From NCBI RefSeq assembly GCF_901933205.1, contig NC_044572.1:93276965-93340964 (forward strand): DNA of 64,000 nt. Reading direction: 5' to 3'. This document shows, piece by piece, positions 61,849 through 64,000 of this stretch; the stretch's first letter is position 1; the number at the start of each line of letters is the position of its first letter. A program made the position numbers and the translations under genes. The notes below the pieces were generated by a model. The model had not been told where the DNA came from, made no database searches, and was given only the letters and a program-made list of their open reading frames with translations. The stretch comes from Camarhynchus parvulus. Its lineage: Eukaryota > Chordata > Aves > Passeriformes > Thraupidae.

Positions 61849-64000
61849 CCAGTTCATACAAATTCAGTGGATAGGCTGTATATCTCTTTTTCCTTCACAT
61901 GTAACTTTCCAAAGCTCTCTTCTTTGAGGCTGGGGGTATCCCCGTTCTTTGTTTCAGCTTAGGCAAAGAGTTTTCTGAGCAAAAAATATTGCTATCTATA
62001 ATACATAAAGTATATATATAAAAAACTTCCCTTTTTGCTGTGTACCCACAACAGGATTTAGCAGTAAACTAAGACCAGGATGCAGCAATGGGAGCACTGT
62101 TTCATCAGTGCCACTTGTTAAGGGGAGGAAATTTACTGTTGCTTCTTTGAGCACCCCCATGGGACATGACTGAAACATCCTGGGGAAAAGGAAGAAGAAA
62201 ACATGACAATAAAAAAGACCATCCAATGTAACCCTGAAACGTGAACCTGATGCGACAACCCTCACGGCTGCACAGGAGCTTCCCTGCTCCCCTCCAGGGA
62301 GAGAAGCAGCTGGGGTGGTATGCCAGGAGCTGGGCTGAGTACAACCCAAGGAGCCCTGCTGAGAAGATGGGCAGGCAGCACCAGCCTTGCCCTGAGGAGC
62401 ATAGTGTAGCTCTGCGAGTTACAGCCAAGTGCAGAAATCGTGGCTAAGCACAAGGCAGTGTGTTCTGAAAACCCCCGAGCAGATCAGTGATCAGGAAGAG
62501 AGCCCAGTGTACCCCAACTACACTCCTTTCAATGTCAGCCCTCATCCTTTTTAAGCTCATTCTGCCCTTCCCAAGACCCAGAAGTGGCATTTGTGCTTTG
62601 GATGAGTCTGTGAAAGACCTCCAGGCTGTCAAACTACAAGCTGCCATCAGGTGTGCTTCCTCTCCTTCAGGTCTCTTGCAGTGCTGCTGAATGCCAGGGC
62701 CACCGGCCTGCTCACCTGGCAAACAGACAGCCTAAACCCTGCTGCCCAGCTGCCTGCTGGTGGGGCAACATGCCACCCAGCTGGAACAGGTACCAGGACC
62801 TTAACTTGGAAGCCAGTGACCAAAGTATTTATTTGCTTAGTGAAGTAGCAGAGTGGGAGAAAAAAGTCACCAGTGCAGAAGTTAGTGAAGGTCTAGTGAA
62901 GCAGTCCCTAGTGCTCTGGTGTGTTCTGTACCCAATTTTCACTTCCCAGCCTCTGATGGATAATGCACGTGTAAATGGTTGCATAGAGACATACGTGCAC
63001 CACTCAGATGCCCCTTCTATGGAATCAGCAAGCAGAGTTGGGCATTAACAATGCTGCTGCTGCAGCACCTGAGCTGGCTTGATCAGGACTCACCTCCTTG
63101 TCAGAGGAAGTGATTTTGGTTCAAGAATGTGGAAATAACTGAAATATATAATTCCAAAGTTAGTATAGCCACAGAGAAGATTTCTTTGAGACTGTGACTG
63201 GCCACCCAGGCAGTCTAAGCTAACACATATTTGAACAGTGATTTGTAGGAATCTGATTTCACCCATACATTCATAGCAAGATCTAGCACTTATTATGAGG
63301 ACCACAAAAGATTTGCAACCTGTCTCTAAGACTACAAGAAAACTGAAGATTAAGTCACAAGGAAGTCAGCTATTCAGCCATTATGCAAAGCTTCCTAAAA
63401 GGCAGTGACATATATTTAGCAACCATCCCAAAATCAGAACATCAAAAGAAAACATTTTTGCACTGGTTTTCCTTGCTATTGCCAGCCTATGTCCCTGTGA
63501 AGGGAGCAGTGTTTATGGAACCAGTGTTTGGAAAAGTAAGCTTGAATAGCAGTGTCAAAGGGTAATTGGCACAAAAGAGATCCCTACATTTGGAACAAGA
63601 GGAATTAAGTTTTCCTAAGCACATTGGGACCACAGAGGGCTTGTTGTTGATAGACCCACAAGTAGTAATATTACCAGGTTCATGCCAAGGGTCATAGCAT
63701 GCCGTGAGACAACAGTTCCTTAGAGCAATGAGAGCAGGGTCACGACTCCTGTGTGCAACTGATTGATCCTCAGATCTCAGATCTGCGAGACGCACAGGGA
63801 AAAAAATGTGAAATTTACAACATTCATTTACACTTGGCTTTGAAAGGTTTTTATTGAGGCAATGATCACCTTGCATTTTTCCTTTTCAGTTACTGCCTGA
63901 AAGTCAGTGGAAGGATTTGAAACAATATATGACCATGGGATTTTATCAGCAGAATATATTAGTGCACTAGTTACATGCCAGGTAAAGTTTTGCAGCTGTT

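Larger units (their letters stand above)
59876..64000. other. non-coding stretch, no gene seen
   Basis: This stretch holds a loosely repetitive TCAGTAC segment (60268-60325) and two small tandem duplications (61772-61848). A more GC-rich patch at 62240-62900 has overlapping frames of 60-131 codons on both strands, none recognisable. The frame at 62653-63048 begins with GTG, not ATG. Confidence 0.5.

Noticed and set aside
62653..63048. 131-codon + frame in a GC-richer patch
   Set aside because: Starts at GTG, overlaps other frames on both strands, and has no known domain.
1..64000. CRISPR arrays, operons, prophage or other prokaryotic systems
   Set aside because: No regularly spaced repeats, ribosome-binding sites or packed genes. 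The CR1 LINEs show this is vertebrate nuclear DNA.
1..64000. Endogenous retrovirus or other viral insertions
   Set aside because: No LTR pair, primer-binding site or retroviral protein motif was seen. The only reverse-transcriptase sequence is of the CR1 LINE type.

Overview
This is a vertebrate nuclear window, most likely from a bird. It contains three copies of the sauropsid LINE family CR1, all on the + strand. It has no Alu/L1-type primate or rodent repeats, little recognisable interspersed repeat overall, and many short microsatellites. A bird is inferred from the CR1 content and the low repeat density. A crocodilian or turtle is not excluded, because they also carry CR1. There is no bacterial gene organisation, and reading the open frames as prokaryotic genes would be a mistake.

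Layout: bases 1-1124 are unannotated. Bases 1125-2350 hold a fairly well-preserved but dead CR1 copy, recognisable by a reverse-transcriptase frame and a tail of two ATTCTGTG units. Bases 2390-3571 hold an older, far more decayed CR1 copy in the same orientation. A third CR1 fragment, 3' end only, lies at about 26415-26490. The remaining roughly 60 kb holds no exon, RNA gene or promoter that I can defend. It contains microsatellites ((CA)n, (GA)n, (GAT)n, (GGCT)n, a TG/TCTG tract), homopolymer and polypyrimidine tracts, small recent tandem duplications, and worn sequence resembling old palindromic amniote repeats (around 15.5, 20.3, 20.6, 28.8, 35.5 and 48.4-48.9 kb). Two oppositely oriented CTCF-like cores form a small inverted repeat at 54.56 kb.

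The window therefore looks like a gene desert or the inside of a very large intron. No genes can be shown to act together here. The points most worth checking are: a 951-bp stop-free frame (51182-52132) with no ATG in its first two thirds and an acceptor-like sequence at its left edge; the CTCF-like inverted repeat; a CpG-bearing patch at 29.06-29.37 kb with a good start context on both strands; and several low-repeat blocks that could be conserved enhancers. I found no convincing new biological system. Coordinates of repeat edges are approximate because no alignment could be run.
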